Source: Congeria kusceri
Lineage: Eukaryota > Mollusca > Bivalvia > Myida > Dreissenidae
Direction of reading: 5' to 3'
DNA length: 64,000 bases
NCBI GenBank assembly: GCA_027627225.1
Contig: CM051027.1
Coordinates: 88,396,451-88,460,450, forward strand
The notes below the pieces were generated by a model, which was not told where the DNA came from, searched no databases, and saw nothing but the letters and a program-made list of their open reading frames with translations. The position numbers were made by a program, and so were the translations under genes. Shown here piece after piece: positions 11,128-22,453 of the stretch; the first letter of the stretch is position 1; the number at the start of each line of letters is the position of its first letter.

Positions 11128-11274
11128 TGTGAGACGTTTGTCTGGGTCCACCTCGACCATCCCTCGCAGCAGGTTCTGGCAGTCGGGTGGCACAAAATGC
11201 GGAATGTGAAACACTCCCTTCTTCACCTTCTCCAGCAACTGTCGTAAATTGTCATCGTCAAATGGAAGCGCACC
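11128..11274 (-). CDS. BRSK: BRSK coding exon 8: C-lobe
   Basis: The exon is 147 bp, 49 codons (residues 216 to 264), beginning [20 protein letters not shown] and ending [12 protein letters not shown]. It covers alphaG through alphaH, including the conserved DPDKRLT motif with its arginine. The acceptor is TCCTTCAG and the donor GTATGC. The final 12 exon bases (AAACGTCTCACA) together with the donor recur in every unit of the 39-bp array downstream. A frame reading on past the donor ends within a few codons in intron. Confidence 0.96.
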
Positions 11275-11559
11275 CTGAAGGACAACATAATCCACATGTG
11301 TCACACTTTCAGCCCAAGATTTGTCCATGTCGCAATTAATTGAAAATCTCATGAGACAAGCCCTCAATGTGTTAATTTCTGTTATCCTTCATACTTTTGG
11401 CAAATATTACTATTGGACTTCACATATTTCAAAATTGTGCTAATATTTGGAAGGAATGTTACAGGACTTTTTCAGGTTAACTTTTATAATATACACACCA
11501 TTTACTGCATATGATTCATAAGTAACCAAACACACAATTTATGTCAGTATGGCACCTCC

Positions 11560-12195
11560 ATTATCATAAGCACTAGTAATGCATACAGTACAGCGCCATA
11601 ATTATCCTGACCACTACATGTATTAATGCATAAAGCATGACACCACCATTATCCTTACCACTAGTAATGCATACAGTACAGCGCCATAATTATCCTGACC
11701 ACTACATGTATTAATGCATAAAGCATGACACCGCCATTATCCTTACCACTAGTAATGCATACAGTACAGCGCCATCATTATCCTGACCACTACATGTATT
11801 AATGCATAAAGTATGACACCACCATTATCCTTACCACTAGTAATGCATACAGTACAGCGCCATAATTATCCTGACCACTACATGTATTAATGCATAAAGC
11901 ATGACACCGCCATTATCCTTACCACTAGTAATGCATACAGTACAGCGCCATAATTATCCTGACCACTACATGTATTAATGCATAAAGTATGACACCACCA
12001 TTATCCTTACCACTAGTAAATGCATACAGTATAGCGCCATTTTATCCTGACCACAACATGTATTAATGCATAAAGTATGACACCACCATTATCCTTACCA
12101 CTAGTAATGCACACAGTACAGCGCCATCATTATCCTGACCACTACATGTATTAATGCATAAAGTATGACACCACCATTATCCTTACCACTAGTAA
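11560..12195 (-). repeat. 89-bp higher-order form of the exon 7-derived repeat
   Basis: About seven copies of an 89-bp dimer. One half keeps TTATCCTTACCACTAGTAAT (complement of the exon 7 end and donor) with CATACAGTACAGCGCCAT; the other reads TATCCTGACCACTACATG then TAATGCATAAAG. It is clearly a second-stage amplification of the 41-bp family, near-identical between copies and therefore recent. It lies at the far end of intron 7, about 0.3 kb before exon 8. Confidence 0.88.
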
Positions 12196-12518
12196 TGGAT
12201 TAAAGCTGCTACCGCACGGATGATGACAGATATTTAACTGAGGTCAAAAATATTGTTTATAATGTAAAACTAATGAAAATCATTAAATGTAATCGATTAA
12301 GCACCACTATATTATATTATAACAATACAAATAATAGCTTCTTTACAACTCGTTTGGGAAAGCCCTTCTAACAATAGACTACCATTTGAAACGAATGATT
12401 TTAAAATATTTTAACTGTTTTTTTTTAAATTTCAGTTCCTTGATAGATTTCTTTTTTAATTATTACATGAAATATATTTGTAACTGATACAAACTAATTT
12501 TTATGCAAAAAAGTTCCT

Positions 12519-12590
12519 GTGGGGGATTGAACCAGGGTCCTTTGCATGCGAGGCAGACACTAACCCCGCAGCTTAACACGTTCACGTTTT
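12519..12590 (-). pseudogene. Degenerate tRNA-like sequence
   Basis: The minus strand reads GCTGCGGGGTTAGTGTCTGC then CTCGCATGCAAAGG and CCTGGTTCAATCCCCC, with A-box and B-box style spacing. No matching acceptor stem; likely a tRNA-derived SINE head or pseudogene in BRSK intron 7. Confidence 0.35.
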
Positions 12591-12805
12591 GGAAAGCTCT
12601 AATCGTTATTTGTGTTTTGTAAACTACGGAACTCCGGAAGTGAAATCGATTGGTTGTATGGACCATGTGGTAATTTTACAACAACAACCTAAGAGTTATA
12701 AATATTTGAAAAGCATCTCGAGACGCTTTTGAAATCGGGTTGAAACAATGCGTCGTAATGAATTAACCAATGTGTGTCAAATCTGTGACGTAACAGCTTT
12801 AAGTA

Positions 12806-13690
12806 CAACACCACCATTAGCCTTACCACTAGTAATGCATATCGAATGGCACACCAATATCCTTACCACTAGTCAAGCATATACTATAACACAATCATTT
12901 TCTTTACCACTAGTAATGCATAAAGTATAACACCCCCATTATCCTAACCACTAGTAATGCATAATGTATAACACCATCATTATCCTAACCACTAGTAATG
13001 CATAATGTATAACACTATCATTATCCTTACCACTAGTTATGCAAAACGTATGACACTACTGTTATCCTTACCACTAGTAATGCATTAAGTACAACACCAA
13101 CATTATCATTACCACTTGTAATGCATTAAGTATCAAACACCCATTAGTAATGCAGAAAGTATGACACAACCATTACCTTTACAACCAGCAATGCTTGTTT
13201 GTTTTGTTTGTTTGGATTTTTTGCCGTATTCAACAGTATTTCAGTCATATAACGGCGGTCAGTTAACTTTTCCTGGGTAACTGGTTTACCAGTACTAAGT
13301 GCACATACTTATGCCAGTAACTGACTACTGCCCTACTTGAATCAGAGGTAGGGGGAGAATGGCCGTAGAAATAATTTCATGACAAATCCCCACAGAAGTT
13401 ATGTGGCCGGGCTGGGAATTGAACCCGCGATCCTCAGATTTGTAGTCCAGCGCTGTACCGAGCTAGCCGGCCCGGCATATAGTATAACACCACCATTATC
13501 CTTACCACTAGTAATGCATCAAGTATGACACCACCACTATCCTTACCACTAGTTATGCAAAAAGTATCACATGACTGTTATCCTTACCACTAGTAATGCA
13601 TAAAGTATAACACCAACATTATCCTTACCACTAGTAATGCATAAAGTATAACACCAACATTATCCTTACCACTAGTAATGCATAAAGTAT
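12806..13690 (-). repeat. 41-bp minisatellite built from BRSK exon 7 donor junction
   Basis: Units of about 41 bp containing, in kinase orientation, ATACTTTATGCATTACTAGTG followed by GTAAGGATAAT; these are the last bases of exon 7 (codons ILYALLV) and its donor. The array runs directly off the exon end at 13670. Early units next to the exon are nearly perfect and become more diverged further into the intron. A SINE copy splits it at 13195-13476. Confidence 0.9.
13195..13476 (-). mobile_element. tRNA-headed SINE, copy 2
   Basis: The same family and orientation as the copy at 9718-10018, with the same body (GCCAGTAACTGAC, GGTAGGGGGAGAATGGCCG) and GTTT-rich tail. The tRNA head is damaged: several bases of the D arm are missing (GTACCGAGCTAGCC). 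It is inserted in the exon 7-derived array; a clear long target duplication is not seen. Confidence 0.85.
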
Positions 13691-13738
13691 GACTCCGCTG
13701 CTCCAAACATCAGCCTTTCTCCCATCATACTTCTCTCC
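13670..13738 (-). CDS. BRSK: BRSK coding exon 7: alphaF region
   Basis: The exon is 69 bp, 23 codons (residues 193 to 215), [19 protein letters not shown] then ALLV. It includes the DVWSxG motif of subdomain IX; vertebrate BRSK has WSCG where this has WSSG. The acceptor is TTGTGTTTTCAG and the donor GTAAGG. The last 22 or so bases plus the donor are the same sequence that makes up the 41-bp tandem repeat filling the downstream intron, so the exon end is the first unit of the array. Confidence 0.95.
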
Positions 13739-13844
13739 CTGAAAACACAAAAATAACTTGTTAAATAGAAACTGTTAAGACACAGAACCCAAAAGTGATG
13801 TTTAATGGCCTTTTATGTACTACAGAAAGCATTTATGTTGTTAA

Positions 13845-15072
13845 ACAAGAGGGCCATGATGGCCCAAAGCGCTCACCTGAGAACTGGTAAAGATGAAGAC
13901 CATACTGTTGTGTCAGGTTTGAAAATAAAGGTACCTGAGAAATACAATGAGGGGGATAGGATCAATTTTGATTTAAAACATCGGTTAGTGATATGGGCTA
14001 ACTAAAGTACGAGTTGGGTAGTGGATGTGCGTTTTTTTTGCTAATGGTTCTCAAATCATTTTTCTCGATATTCTTACCTGACCCTTTTTCATTTAGTCAT
14101 TGACAATTCTGGAAAATGCAGAAACAGTAGATTCTGATGTCGTTTTCGCAAACAGTTTTGGAGAACTAGTTGCAATGCGATAATTGCAATGGCTGTGCTA
14201 TAAGGTAGTTTTGCTTTTCCTTTGATAATTTTCTGTCCAATGACAATAAATGATGTTAATGCAGGCTCTTAAGACTTCAATGTTGCATGTACAAATAACT
14301 GCATGCAAGTCTTGCAACTGTTGGAAATCAAATTTTATCAATCAATTTGTATGGTCATGCGCAAACTGTGTAAGTTTGTCAAGATTGAATCAAAAATCGT
14401 GTGTGCAAGCCAATCAATGATAACTTGTTGATGTTTTTTTCCAAACACAAGGGGCAATAACTCTGGTGTTTCTGGCCCAATCATGCTTTTCTTCGACTTT
14501 ACCTGTAGTCTTACATTCATAGACAAACTGTTCACGATTGGTGAAGATGAAGATGAAAAATGAAGTCTCTATCCTGAATAATGTCCATTTTTGCATATTT
14601 TTTCACAAACAAAGGGCATTAACTCTTGTGTTTCTGGTCCGATCTTGCTTATATTATATATTAACTGTAATCTCATGGTAATAGATTTAACTGTAATCTC
14701 ATAGTAATAGACAAACTGGCCCATTTTTGGCGTCTGCTGAGATCTGATGGTCATACACAAACTGTGAAAGTTTGGTTAAGATTGGATGGAAAATAAAGTC
14801 TTTACGTTGGAAAATGGCATTTTTGCACTTTTTTGGCATGAAAAAGGGGCAATAACTCTGATGTTACTGGTGTGATCTGACCCAATAACAATCCCATCTG
14901 AGATTTTATGGTCATACACAAACTGTGCAAGTTAGGTCGAGATCGAATAAAAAAATGTAGTCTTTATTGCGATAACAGTCCAAATTGTTGACGGCATACG
15001 GACGATGGACGACGCCGGAGAGGTCCCCTATACCAATAGCTAACCGAGCACTTTGTGCTCAAGTGAGCTAAA
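13845..15072 (+). repeat. GAGCTC-type dispersed repeat, copy 3
   Basis: Begins AGGGCCATGATGGCCCAAAG (itself a palindrome) and GCTCACCTGAG, continues with diverged units containing GGGCAATAACTCTGGTGTTTC and CATACACAAACTGTG, and ends GCACTTTGTGCTCAAGTGAG. It occupies much of BRSK intron 6. Confidence 0.75.
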
Positions 15073-15954
15073 AACAACACATAAATGTGTTTCATTTATA
15101 TTCAAACAGAAAATTGCATATTTAGTTTCGAGACTAGCTGTCATACATCCATCCTAAGCAGCAATACATTGCTAAAACCTCTATGGGCCGTTTTACCTCT
15201 ATTTACTGCCTTTGTCAATATCTATTTATCAGAGTGTTTACTACATTTTCTAATTATTAATAAGCAATTCACTTAAAAATCACTTACTAAATGGTGTTAT
15301 CATCATAAAAAAACAACAACATAAAATTGAAAATCAGTAAGTTTCAAATATTTCTTTAAAACAGTAACATAAACAGACTTTAATGTACTTAGTCAAAGAT
15401 GGACAAATTGACTACTTAAGTATTGCTGTGTGTGAAAATACATACAAACATACAATAAATTACATTAAAACCATCCAACAAATAAAGTTTATCATTTTAA
15501 ATGAGGTTATTTTAAATCAAGTTTTAACAAAATTCTAATTCTTAAAACTACAAACAATAATTGCTGACTGCATTGTGAAAAAGTTAGGCACATGACCACA
15601 CTTACGGGTCTATATAAAGCAAGAATACATAAAATACACATTACACAAAATTTAACACATTCTTATGCAATCAATAAACAAACAAAACTGTCAGTTTTTC
15701 ATTGTTTCCAATGAACAGTTTATGCCCAAATGTGGAGTCCACGCAACATAACACAGAGATCTGTGACAAGGGGATCATAATGTAGCATACAACTACATGC
15801 AACAGTATCTACACGTATCCTGTGTTCAGTTATGAATTATTGATAACAGTAGGGCTCGGCACGGAAGAAACTGCTACCATTACCATCAGCAGAAAGTTCA
15901 AACATGTTCTCCCCACTCAATACTTGTGCTCACTTTCTCCAGACTGATGGTCAT

Positions 15955-16038
15955 GACGTTTCACTAGCTCCTACAGACGTTTCACTAGCTCCTACAGACG
16001 TTTCACTAGCTCCTACAGACGTTTCACTAGCTCCTACA
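15955..16038. repeat. 21-bp tandem repeat, four copies
   Basis: Four perfect copies of GACGTTTCACTAGCTCCTACA followed by a partial copy and a GC-rich stretch (GCCGCCGCCGCTGCC). The 21-base length keeps the frame open (DVSLAPT on plus, TSVGASE on minus), but there are no flanking exon signals and it lies in BRSK intron 6. Confidence 0.9.
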
Positions 16039-16983
16039 GACGTTATTGTCTGCACAGAGGGGATGCCGCCGCCGCTGCCAACGTCGCCGATGCAGACAAA
16101 AGTAACCCCTATTTGTCGCCTTTTCATGTGAAACAACATATAGTTGTAATGCTAAAGATACTACATTGATGAAGTCTTCAGACTTTCACACATTATTAAA
16201 GGTCAGACAACTTTTTGAAGTTTTAAAAATTTACTTTCCTTATTTTTCCCCAAGTTATTGATTATATACCAACAAGACTTGGAGCAGGAACGTTATTTAT
16301 GCTCTTAGTAGACATACCAATACAAGAAACAGAGTTGCCACACTACAATGGATTGTAGAATACCCCAGCATTTGGTGAAATAACCAAGTAAATTCTTTAA
16401 AAGTAACTATATAGTAAAAATATATTTGGATATATTCTAAATACACAAAAATAAAACAACAAAAAATAAATATTACATGACAATGGCATTCCAATATGCG
16501 TGTTAATAATCATCAACATAACAAAATGAAAATCATATTCTAAAGTCACACTATTAAACATAAGAATACTTATAAACAAATATACCATGTCAATATCATT
16601 CGCATCGCAGTATTAGTATACTGATATAAAACCATTTGGTCAAACACTAGTGGGCACATGCTTTTTATATTGGAGCCTGAATAATAATTTGTTCAATTTT
16701 AGTTTAAGAGACATCATATGGTACCTGACCAATTAATAGTTCAATTCATTGTAATTTTGTTATCTTGAATTATCTGAGATTAGATTTTTTTTTATAAAAC
16801 CAAAACTGTTAACTTATGCTTTGACATTAAAAGACTCATAATATTCTGTAATACAAAACATTAAATTCCACAAATTTGTAATGCTTTTAAAAACACAACA
16901 CACATAAAAGCATATAAAATGAAGCGGCATGTTTGACATTCGGTAAAACAAACAAATTTCACACAACAATATCCAGATCTTAC

Positions 16984-17017
16984 CCTAATCACTTCAGGAC
17001 AAGCATAGTGGGGCGAC
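16984..17017 (-). CDS. BRSK: BRSK coding exon 6: 34-bp APE micro-exon
   Basis: This 34-bp exon encodes only SPHYACPEVIR plus one base of the preceding glycine codon, that is the P+1 loop and the CPE motif (APE equivalent, residues 182 to 192). The acceptor is TTTTTCTCAG and the donor GTAAGA. It is indispensable: it restores the frame between exon 5 (phase 2) and exon 7 (phase 0), and the peptide is what the family requires at this point. It is far too short for open-frame detection. Confidence 0.94.
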
Positions 17018-18842
17018 CTGAGAAAAACCAAGCGCTTTTAGATATTTATTACACAATGTGTGTGTTGTTTTTTTTTATACAAAATTTATATAATTATGCA
17101 TTAGGTATATTTGGCTTTATTATAATGAGTATGCAGGAGAAACTGACCATGGCTTTTATGAATCTGAAAGCACCAAGATGACTGATAAAGACCTTTTCAG
17201 TTTTTTGCTGGAACATTTAAACTCCATTGCCAGCTTTTGTTTAATGATTAATTTCCATTCATGGATAATCACAAACACCTCACCAGCTTTACCACGTGCT
17301 CTGCTGTGTAGAATACGTTAACTGTTAAATATGTGATATTCCAGTACAATGGTTTGATGAAATACTAGTTTGATTTGCATATGATGCAATCTCATAAAAA
17401 TCAAATCCTTACATTGTTAGGATCTGAAGACATCATATAACAGGTCACGTTCAAATGACCTTCCGAACAATAAAACATCAGCCCTGCTGCACCCAATAAA
17501 ATCGCCTTTGAGACAGCAATGTTCAGTCACAGTTTATGCAAAGTGATGCATTTCCAGCTGATCCTCGGGAATAAATGATTTACAGTTAATTTTCACGGGG
17601 ATAACAATGGATATAGTGGTACCTTAGGCGAGTAAACATCTGAAGTTCACGTTAATTTCGTGCATAGTATTTGTGGCTTATATATGAAGTTATACCACAA
17701 GATCTTGAAGGCAACATTTTGATTGGCTCCTGAAAAGGTCATCACAATGTGACCCCTAATGCAAAGTCGACAGATCCAGTCAGCAGATAATATAGTAGCG
17801 TCAGACTGGAGATAATTTTAATGAGATCGCATATGATGGACATTTGTGTAAATGTCTATAACAGATAGAAGGGCATTAACTTGCAGTGATCAATCCTACT
17901 ACTACAGTATATACAGAAAGATCTACCTAATACACAATATACAATATAATATTTGCAAATTTCATATGACCGTATATACTTATAATGCACAAGCACATTT
18001 TGTTATAAGACCAGTACATTAACAAATCTGGCATGGAATTAAGGATAGAATGTTTGCCTGTTGCAAGAGTCTCTTTTCATTAATTATGCACATAATCATA
18101 AGATTTATGTTTTTGTATGTCTTTCATGCGAAAGGCAATTTGCCTTGTTCAATAATGTATTTACATGTGTGAGATACAATTAATATTAAAATACTTTCAA
18201 TTAATATGCTTACAGAAAATAAAATAACAGAAATACTTTCTGAAAAAAAACACCCAACAAATATTCCAAAATTATCAATATGTAAGAATATTTTAATATG
18301 TTATTTTATCAAAATTAGTTACGATACTAACAACAGATTCTTACAACAAGGTTCATAAATAACGCTCTTTCAGTACAAGCATTACAAGTTTCTAAAGGAC
18401 CAGTTACAGATATACGATCATCTCAATAAACATGGGGTCGCAGCACATACTAATATTTCAGTACCAACATAATCAACATTACTAGTTACACTAAGGCCAG
18501 GAGCAGATATACCATCATCTCTGTACAGTATGGCTCACGCAAATTAAATATATTTCATAATTTTAGGAGTTTAGGCAATTAAGTCAAAGGTGAGTAGCTG
18601 GATGCACTGCTCTCAATATCGCAGAGTAATTAATCCGCATCACTTGGCTTCAGCTAGCAGCAATCGGAGTGAGTCCGCATAATTTTGTGGCGGGCATCAG
18701 CTACCACTCGTTGTAAATCTGCGTAGATACGCTTAGTTACATAGAGTAATTACCTAAATAATTTTTTTTTATCATCTTAATTAGTACAATATTTGTTTTG
18801 CCTGAGCTCTACTGTATGTCAAATGCAATGGCGCCCACTTAC
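17018..18842 (-). other. BRSK: BRSK intron 5
   Basis: 1.8 kb of AT-rich sequence; nothing beyond ordinary intron is seen. Confidence 0.55.
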
Positions 18843-18959
18843 CCACAGCTGGTCTCCAGCATAGAGCCCTCCACCTGTAGCGAGGCCATCCCGAAGTCGG
18901 CCACTCGGATATTGTTCTTCTCGTCCAATAGCAAGTTCTCCGGCTTTAGGTCCCTGTGG
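18843..18959 (-). CDS. BRSK: BRSK coding exon 5: catalytic and activation loops
   Basis: The exon is 117 bp and encodes residues 142 to 181. It carries [16 protein letters not shown] (catalytic D145, N150), then VADFGMASL (metal-binding D163) and LETSCG with T178, the position phosphorylated by LKB1 in this family. The donor is GTAAGT and the acceptor ATAACAG. All key residues for an active kinase are present. The final glycine codon is split to the tiny next exon. Confidence 0.96.
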
Positions 18960-19299
18960 CTGTTATAGACAGAGGAGAAAAATGGTCTCTCTTAAAGGCA
19001 TCATCTTCTAGCAAAATGTCTTTAAAATCATTAATTTTTCATGGAAAGTTGATGTTACACCTGAATTTTTTTGCTCCTCTTTACAAAATTTCCTCCCTAA
19101 AAGCATGGGCATAGGCCATCCCTGGTCTCTGAAAACAAGGCTGGTCACAGGATGTGACGTATGCCCCCAAAGCATATCCTTGTCAGAAAAAGGCAACACA
19201 ATGTCAAAGTAAAATATTATGATCTGGACAAATATCTTAAGATTTCAGCAACACAGCTGTTTGTTGTGTGTGACACACTGCCTCATAATGATCTTTATT

Positions 19300-20020
19300 C
19301 CCAGCAAGTTACTACATTCCTTACATGTTGGCAAAAATGATGCTTCCTACAAAAAGTTCATTCTAATATTTGACCTTTAAGTGTAACCTTGGACCCAGAC
19401 CTTGACCGAGGAGCATGTATGTGGTATGCGACACATCATCTGGTCATGGGAAAAAATAACTGAAGTAATATTAACATCCTTCCAGGCTTTTGGAAGTTAT
19501 AGAGCAGAAAGAAAATTCCTTGATATTTGACCTTGAATTGTGACCTTGACCTTTGACCAAAGACCATGGGAGTTGTACATGACACATCACCTGGTCATGG
19601 GAAAAAATAATCTGAAGTAATATTAAAATCCTTCCAGACATTTAGAAGTTAGGTAGGAGAAACAGACCTTTGACCTTGACCTTTGACAAAAAAGCATGGG
19701 AGTTGTATGCGACACAATGTCTGGTCCTGGAGAATACCTAATAATCTTAAGTAATATTTGAATCCCTCCAGAGCTTTAGAAGCTATGGAGTGGAAACAAA
19801 ACTAATTGACCTTTGACCTTAAAATGTGACCTTGACCTTTGACTGATGATTATGGGAGTTGCACACGACACATCGTCTGGTCATGGGGAATAATAATCTG
19901 AAGTTATATTAAAATCCATCGAGGCATTAAAAAGTTACAGAGCGGAAATGAAATCCGGACGGATGGACCCAACCACCCACGGACGGATGGTGCGACTCAT
20001 TTATGCTCTCCTTCGAGGGC
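19300..20020. repeat. Diverged repeat carrying TGACCTTTGACC words
   Basis: Four to five units of about 145 bp in BRSK intron 4 with TGACCTTGACCTTTGACC, GCATGGGAGTTGTA, GACACATC(A/G)TCTGGTCATGG and AATCTGAAGTAATATTA. It ends with GGACGGATGG copies and CTTCGAGGGCATAAAA. Similar TGACCTTGACC words occur at 31308 and 31446. Confidence 0.75.
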
Positions 20021-20559
20021 ATAAAAAGCTTCTAGAATATGATATAGCAGAAAAATACCAGTTAACATGCAACATGTCATGTTATGCAGAACAACAGACA
20101 GAGTTACATCAAACAATTAACACATTCTGACTACAGTGGACTCAGGCTCTATGTAAGAATATTTTTCTTGCCAGGCAAAAAAGGTTGTGAGCCAAACAAT
20201 TAAACATGTAAGCTGCTCATGATTAACAAGATCAGATAGCAGATATAACATTTCCTTTGGCCTAACAGGAATTTTTACTGTTCACTTCATCCACCAGGAA
20301 GACATGCTGTATGCTACATTTGTGTATTTTTTTCCATGGCATACAAAGTGCACTGCAATGATTGTGGTGAATAACACTGTTACACTATACATCCACTTTG
20401 TTTCTTCGTTTGAGAGTTCTTTTTTTTCTTTTCTTTTTTTGCTGTTAGTGAATCACAGACAAATTTAAACAGTTTTTCATATCTTTGAAAAATGTCATTT
20501 AATGTCTTAACTGCAACAACTAAAGCAGTTAGTCTAACCAAAAACAAATATTATACAAG

Positions 20560-22355
20560 AAGGAAAGATGGCCCTAGGTTGCTCACCAGAGTGTAAAGCA
20601 TCATAATGGCTTTTAACAAAAAGATTAAGATTTCAATAAAGCAGTATAAGGAAAACTGTCCCGCTCCCCAGCGGCAATTACTTTTAACGAATCAAAATGA
20701 TTTCCAGGAATTTGGTAGATGGTCATCCAAGGAACAAGTATGTGAAATTATTTTGAAATTTAGCCAGTGGTTTCAGACAAGAAGATTTTTAAAGTTTTCA
20801 ATAAAGCCATATAAGGAAAACTGCCCCGCCCCCTGGCGGCCATGTTTTTTAACAAATCAAAATGATTCAAGGAATTTCATCGAGGGTCACCCAAGGAACA
20901 TTTATGTGAAATTATTTCGAAATCCAGTCAATGGTTTCAGACAAGATGATTTTTAAAGTTTTCAATATAGCCATATAACGAAAACTGCCTCGCCCCCTGG
21001 TGGCCATGTTTTTTAACAAATCAAAATGATTTCAAGGAATTTGGTAAAGGGTCACCCAAGGAACATTTCTGTGAAATTATTTTGAAATCCAGCCAGTGGT
21101 TTCAGACTTAAAGATTTTAAAAGTTTTCAATATAGCCATATAAGGAAAACTGCCCCTCCCCCTGGCGGCCATTTTTTTAACGTATCAAAATGATTTGAAG
21201 GAATTTGGTTGAGGGTCACCTAAGGAGCATTTCTGTGAAATTATTTTGAAATCCAGCCAGTGGTTTCAGACAAGAAGATTTTTAAAGTTTTCAATATAGC
21301 TATATAAGGGAAACAGCCCCGCCCGCTGGCAGCCATGTTTTTTCACAAATCAAAATGATTTCAAGGAATTTGGTAGAGGGTCACCCAAGGACCGATTCTG
21401 TGAAATTATTTTGAAATCCAGCCAGTGATTTCAGACTAGAAGATTTTAAAAGTTTTCAATATAGTTATATAAGGAAAACAAGCCCGCCCCCTGGCGGCCA
21501 TGTTTTATAACAAATCAAAATAATTTCAAGGAATTTGGTAGAGGTTCACCCAAGGAACATTTTCTGGGAAATTATTTTAAAATCCAGCCAGTGGTTTCAG
21601 ACAAGAAGATTTTTAAAGCTTTCAATATAGCCATAGGAAAACTGCCCTGCCCCCTGGTGGCCATGTTTTTTAACAAATCAAAATGATTTAAAGGAGTTTG
21701 GTAGAGGGTCACCCAAGGAACATTTCTGGGAAATTATTTTGAACTCCAGCCTGTGGTTTCAGACAAGAAGATTTTAAAAGTTTTCAATATAGCCATATAA
21801 GGAAAACTGCCCCGCCCACTGGCGGCCATTTTTTTTAACGTATCAAAATGATTTGAAGGAATTTGGTTGAGGGTCACCTAAGGAGCATTTCTGTGAAATT
21901 ATTTTTAAAATCCAGCCAGTGGTTTCAGACAAGAAGATTGTTTAAAGTTTTCAATATAGCCATATAAGGAAAACTGCCCCACCCCCTGGTGGCCATGTTT
22001 TTCAACAAATCAAAATGACTTGAAGGAATTTGGTAGAGGGTCACCCAAGGAGCATTTTTGTGAAAACTATTTTCAAATCCAACCAGTGGTTTCTGACAAG
22101 AAGATTTTTTAAGTTTTCCAGTTTTAAGCTTTTGGTTGCCATGACACCCAGAGTTTTCAATATATTTTAATAAATTGAAGGAATTTGGTAAAGGACCATC
22201 CCAGGAACATTCCCGCCAAGTTTGCTTAAAATCGGCCTAGTGGTTTCAAAGAAGAAGTTGTTTGAATTTAAATGTTGATGACGGAAGACAGACGACGGAC
22301 ACAGTCAACTGACCACAATAGCTCACCCTCGAGCACTTCGTGCTCAGGTGAGCTA
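20560..22355 (+). repeat. GAGCTC-type dispersed repeat, copy 4, 165-170 bp units
   Basis: About nine units with GCCCCGCCCCCTGGCGGCCA, AGGAATTTGGTAGAGGGTCA and AAATCCAGCCAGTGGTTTCA, closing with the GAGCACTTCGTGCTCAGGTG palindrome at the right end. It lies in BRSK intron 4. Frames at the left (20606-20956) are repeat translation only. Confidence 0.88.
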
Positions 22356-22384
22356 ATAAAGAAAAAAATCATTAAAAGATTTGC

Positions 22385-22453
22385 CTTCGCCAGGACTCAA
22401 ACCTATGACCGTCGGGATCAAAAATCTGTTGTGCTTACCACTTGGCCATTCTG
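22385..22453 (-). pseudogene. Degenerate tRNA-like sequence
   Basis: The minus strand shows GGCCAAGTGGTAAGCAC (A-box like) and GGTTTGAGTCCTGG (B-box like) at tRNA spacing, with a TTTTTGA loop region. The acceptor ends do not pair, so it is probably a SINE head or tRNA pseudogene. Confidence 0.35.

Noticed and set aside
11113..11367. Kinase frame of 84 codons as a stand-alone gene
   Set aside because: Only its middle is exon 8; both ends are intron read-through beyond a good acceptor and donor.
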